Below are positions 6,324 to 8,478 of a stretch of DNA of 8,478 bases, piece by piece. The stretch is taken from positions 1 to 8,478 of the forward strand of contig JAJYKN010000035.1 in assembly GCA_021788515.1 (NCBI GenBank), given 5' to 3'. Positions within the stretch are counted from its first letter, which is position 1. Each line of letters starts with the position of its first letter. The position numbers were made by a program, and so were the translations under genes. Below the pieces are notes generated by a model. It searched no databases and was not told the DNA's origin. It saw nothing but the letters and a program-made list of their open reading frames with translations. Source of the DNA: Nitrospirota bacterium. GTDB lineage: Bacteria > Nitrospirota > UBA9217.

Positions 6324-6790
6324 AGCTGTCCATCCTCTGCGTGGGGAAGACCAGGGAACGGTTCATCCAGGAAGGCATCGGCAAGTATACCCGGTACCTG
6401 AAGCCTTACGTTGATATCGAGGTCAAGGAGCTCAAGGAAGAAAAGATCTACGATCTCAAGGACGCTCCGCTGGTCAGAAAAAAGGAAGCGGAGAGGATTT
6501 TCAAGGCCGTGCCCGAAGGAGCTTATTGTGTCGCCCTGGACGAGCGCGGACAGGAGTTTACTTCTCACGAATTCGCCGCATTGATCAATGGGCTGCTCGA
6601 ATCGGGCGTCAGGGAGATGGCCTTTGTGATCGGCGGCGCCATGGGGCTGGACGAGAGCGTCCCGCGGAAGGCATCCAGGGTGATTGCGCTGTCCCGATGG
6701 ACCGTGACCCACGAAATGGCCCGGCTGATGCTGCTTGAACAGCTCTACCGTGCGTTTACGATCATCAAGGGGAAAACGTACCACTATTAA
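6320..6790 (+). CDS. rlmH: 23S rRNA pseudouridine1915 N3-methyltransferase
   Basis: RlmH is a SPOUT-class methyltransferase that uses S-adenosylmethionine to methylate pseudouridine 1915 in helix 69 of 23S rRNA, in the assembled 70S ribosome. The 156-residue product matches the usual length of about 155. Motifs include LDERG (73-77), the knot-forming FVIGGAMG (102-109) and the C-terminal stretch LSRWTVTHEMARLMLLEQLYRAFTIIKGKTYHY, with His131 and Arg135. The GTG start overlaps the rsfS stop as GTGA, and a weak AGGG (6307-6310) lies nine bases upstream. It is the last gene of the overlapping nadD-rsfS-rlmH group. Confidence 0.96.
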   Translation: MKLSILCVGKTRERFIQEGIGKYTRYLKPYVDIEVKELKEEKIYDLKDAPLVRKKEAERIFKAVPEGAYCVALDERGQEFTSHEFAALINGLLESGVREMAFVIGGAMGLDESVPRKASRVIALSRWTVTHEMARLMLLEQLYRAFTIIKGKTYHY

Positions 6791-6863
6791 ATAATTTCAT
6801 CAACCCTCGATGAACCAGTTACTACTGTTAAAACCATCGCAGTGTTCCGGGAAAGGACCGCGG

Positions 6864-8171
6864 ATGAGATTCATCACCACCCTGTTATTGTTAGCCCTCG
6901 TAATCATTGTCATGTTGCTGCGGGAATTCAACCCCGGCATGATCACCGTCAATCTGCTGCCGTCCAAGTCTTACGAAATTTCAAAATTAGCTTTTTTTCT
7001 TATTACTCTCGCAATTGGCGCCGGCATTATTTTCTTTCTCTACATCCTGCGCGATGTCAAGCGCTTCCTGCGCGGGCTTCGGGTGCAGCGCGAGCAGAAA
7101 AAACGGTTGAAGATCCAGGAACTCTACACCAAGGGCCTGAACTCGCTGCTCGCCAAACGGAATGCAGAAGCCATAACCTTTTTTCAGAAAGTGCTTGCAA
7201 TCGACCCCAACCATGTGGACACGCTGCTGCGCATGGGGATCAGCCAACTCCGCGAGAAGAACCCTCAGGAAGCCGTTCTGCTCCATCAGAAGGCCCTGGG
7301 CCTCGATCCCGATAATCAGGAAGTGATGTTCTCACTGGCCTCCGATTACGAAGAGGCCAAGCGCTTTGACGATGCTCTCGCGATGTACGCGAAGATCCTT
7401 TCGAATGACTCCTCCAATTTGACTGCGCTCATCAAAATGCGCGACCTGTACCAGCGGCTGAACCAGTGGGAGGAACTTTCGGAAACTCAACGGAAACTCC
7501 TGGACAGCCCGCTTTTGCCCCTGGAGCAGGAGGTCGAGCACCGGAGGCTCGTGGGCTTCAGGTACGAAATGGGCCGTTCGATGCTCGAGGCCGGAGACCT
7601 GGAACGCGCCAAAAAAATATTCCGCAACGTGATCAAACTCGACAAAGACTTTATCCCTGCGCTTCTCGGGTTGGGTGAAGTGTACCTTGAAGAGGGAAAG
7701 GTCGCCGATGCAGCCGAATTGTGGGAGAAAGCCTACAAAATGACCTCGTCGATCATGATGCTCCTTCGTTTGGAGGACCTGTACCTGAAACAGGGAGAAC
7801 CGGGGAAAGCGATCGAAATCTATACGCAGGCGGTCCACTGGAGCCCCCAGAACATCTCTCTCAAGTTTTTTTTGGGCAAGCTTTATTACCGTCTTGAAAT
7901 GATAGATGAGGCCTTTGACATCCTCTCCACTGTCGACTGGGGAGACAAAGACTTTCCCGATGTGCACAAACTGCTCGGGAACATTTATCTGCGCCGCGGT
8001 TCCCTCGGCCTTGCCGCTTCGGAATTCAAAAAAGCCCTCGGTTTCAAGAAACAGATCATCATTCCCTATACTTGCTCAAACTGCGAGCTCCGGACCACGG
8101 ACTGGTCGGGCCGTTGTCCGAACTGCGGCAAGTGGAACACCTTCGGGGTCAATCTCGAAAAAACCTGCTAA
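6864..8171 (+). CDS. LapA-like membrane domain fused to LapB-like TPR protein
   Basis: The 435-residue product has three parts. Residues 1-70 resemble the LapA (DUF1049) domain: two hydrophobic helices (about 3-19 and 41-62) joined by a short loop containing NPGMITVNLLPSKSYEIS, then a basic stretch. About nine TPR repeats follow from roughly 82 to 390. A C-terminal zinc ribbon has Cys404, Cys407, Cys418 and Cys421 in YTCSNC and RCPNCGKW. TPR plus this ribbon is the layout of LapB (YciM), which in E. coli works with FtsH to control LpxC and so LPS synthesis. Two membrane passes would leave the TPR part in the cytoplasm, as in LapB. The start at 6864 has AAAGGA (6852-6857); an in-frame ATG at 6810 adds 18 polar residues, has no ribosome binding site and is less likely. 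LPS function here is inferred. Confidence 0.85.
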   Translation: MRFITTLLLLALVIIVMLLREFNPGMITVNLLPSKSYEISKLAFFLITLAIGAGIIFFLYILRDVKRFLRGLRVQREQKKRLKIQELYTKGLNSLLAKRNAEAITFFQKVLAIDPNHVDTLLRMGISQLREKNPQEAVLLHQKALGLDPDNQEVMFSLASDYEEAKRFDDALAMYAKILSNDSSNLTALIKMRDLYQRLNQWEELSETQRKLLDSPLLPLEQEVEHRRLVGFRYEMGRSMLEAGDLERAKKIFRNVIKLDKDFIPALLGLGEVYLEEGKVADAAELWEKAYKMTSSIMMLLRLEDLYLKQGEPGKAIEIYTQAVHWSPQNISLKFFLGKLYYRLEMIDEAFDILSTVDWGDKDFPDVHKLLGNIYLRRGSLGLAASEFKKALGFKKQIIIPYTCSNCELRTTDWSGRCPNCGKWNTFGVNLEKTC

Positions 8172-8185
8172 CGAATACCTGCAGC

Positions 8186-8261
8186 CGGAAGCCAAACGTC
8201 GGAAGTCGGAACGCCGTCAAATGGTGTTCTGATTCCTGACATCTGTCTCCTGGCTCCTTCT
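8186..8261 (+). repeat. Two degenerate 7-bp repeat arrays upstream of gpmI
   Basis: Between the TPR gene and gpmI the sequence reads in sevens. The first array is CGGAAGC, CAAACGT, CGGAAGT, CGGAACG (8186-8213). The second is TTCTGAT, TCCTGAC, ATCTGTC, TCCTGGC, TCCTTCT (8227-8261). The first is purine-rich and the second pyrimidine-rich, so the two could pair loosely in RNA. The last unit overlaps the palindrome at the gpmI ribosome binding site. Comparable 7-bp spacing occurs upstream of nadD. Confidence 0.55.
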
Positions 8262-8269
8262 GAAGGAGC
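8253..8269 (+). promoter_or_regulatory. Palindrome covering the gpmI ribosome binding site
   Basis: GCTCCTTC (8253-8260) and GAAGGAGC (8262-8269) are perfect inverse complements around a single T. In RNA this would form a hairpin of at least six pairs with a five-base loop. The 3' arm contains AAGGAG (8263-8268), the gpmI Shine-Dalgarno sequence, seven bases before the ATG. The fold would hide the ribosome binding site. There is no T run, so it is not a terminator. Confidence 0.55.
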
Positions 8270-8275
8270 TGTTTG

Positions 8276-8478
8276 ATGGCGAATAAACCGGTAGTGCTGC
8301 TTGTCCTGGACGGCTGGGGCATCGGCAAAAATAATGAGGCAAATGCAATAGCCCGTGCGAAGGCGCCGGTATATCGAAGCCTCATCGCCGAATACCCGCA
8401 CGCGGAACTCCTGGCGTCGGGCGAGGCAGTCGGCCTGCCGGACGGGCAGATGGGCAATTCCGAGGTAGGTCATCTTAA
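8276..8478 (+). CDS. gpmI: Cofactor-independent phosphoglycerate mutase, 5' part
   Basis: GpmI interconverts 3- and 2-phosphoglycerate in glycolysis and gluconeogenesis using two Mn ions and a phosphoserine intermediate. Only the first 67 codons are present; the gene runs off the end of the window, and the full family length is about 510 residues. The start [17 protein letters not shown] carries the metal-binding Asp12 in LDGWG. The catalytic serine is Ser62 in MGNSEVGHL; both numbers match the characterised Geobacillus stearothermophilus enzyme as I recall it. The ATG at 8276 has AAGGAG (8263-8268) seven bases upstream. It lies 104 bases after the TPR gene with no terminator between them, so read-through is possible. 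Confidence 0.95.
   Translation, partial: MANKPVVLLVLDGWGIGKNNEANAIARAKAPVYRSLIAEYPHAELLASGEAVGLPDGQMGNSEVGHL

Noticed and set aside
6810..6863. Upstream ATG start for the LapA/LapB-like protein
   Set aside because: It has no Shine-Dalgarno sequence and lies in a small hairpin (6796-6801 with 6809-6814). The added 18 residues would place a polar tail before the first membrane helix, while the ATG at 6864 has AAAGGA six bases upstream.
1..8478. CRISPR array, insertion sequence, tRNA or other transferred element
   Set aside because: All genes are on one strand, closely packed, core housekeeping functions with normal motifs. I saw no long spaced repeats, transposase, integrase or tRNA-like fold. 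A hidden new system is not supported here.

Overview
This is an ordinary chromosomal housekeeping stretch from a Gram-negative bacterium of moderately high GC. All genes lie on the + strand. The order is rplU, rpmA, obgE, proB, a secreted redoxin gene, proA, nadD, rsfS, rlmH, a LapA/LapB-type TPR gene, and the start of gpmI. From memory, rplU-rpmA-obgE-proB-proA-nadD-rsfS-rlmH-gpmI resembles the arrangement in Desulfobacterota (Geobacter-like) and Nitrospirota genomes. The LPS-assembly type protein implies an outer membrane. L27 has no cleavable N-terminal extension and no prp gene sits between rplU and rpmA, which argues against Firmicutes. I cannot fix the phylum from sequence alone.

Bases 1-820 form a compact ribosomal protein unit. 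A near-consensus sigma70 promoter (31-60) drives rplU and rpmA, and a strong intrinsic terminator (788-819) ends it. Bases 820-993 hold no convincing gene but carry a good candidate promoter (894-922) for obgE. From obgE onward I see no further intrinsic terminator, so obgE to gpmI may be one long transcript, possibly with internal promoters.

Bases 994-5196 hold the ribosome-assembly GTPase ObgE and the first two enzymes of proline synthesis. ProB makes gamma-glutamyl phosphate and ProA reduces it to the semialdehyde. Their genes are separated by a periplasmic TlpA-like thioredoxin-fold protein that has no obvious link to proline. Bases 5294-6790 hold a tight cluster: nadD (NAD synthesis), rsfS (ribosomal silencing factor) and rlmH (23S rRNA pseudouridine methylation). 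These genes overlap by 8 and 4 bases, and ribosome function is a recurring theme across the window.

Bases 6864-8171 encode a membrane-anchored TPR protein with an N-terminal two-helix LapA-like domain and a C-terminal LapB-like four-cysteine zinc ribbon. It looks like LapA and LapB, separate proteins in E. coli, combined in one chain. The window ends inside gpmI (cofactor-independent phosphoglycerate mutase).

I found no CRISPR array, mobile element, RNA gene or clearly novel system. The observations most worth following are the LapA-LapB fusion, two intergenic arrays of degenerate 7-bp repeats (5197-5277 and 8186-8261), a palindrome covering the gpmI ribosome binding site, and the redoxin gene between proB and proA.
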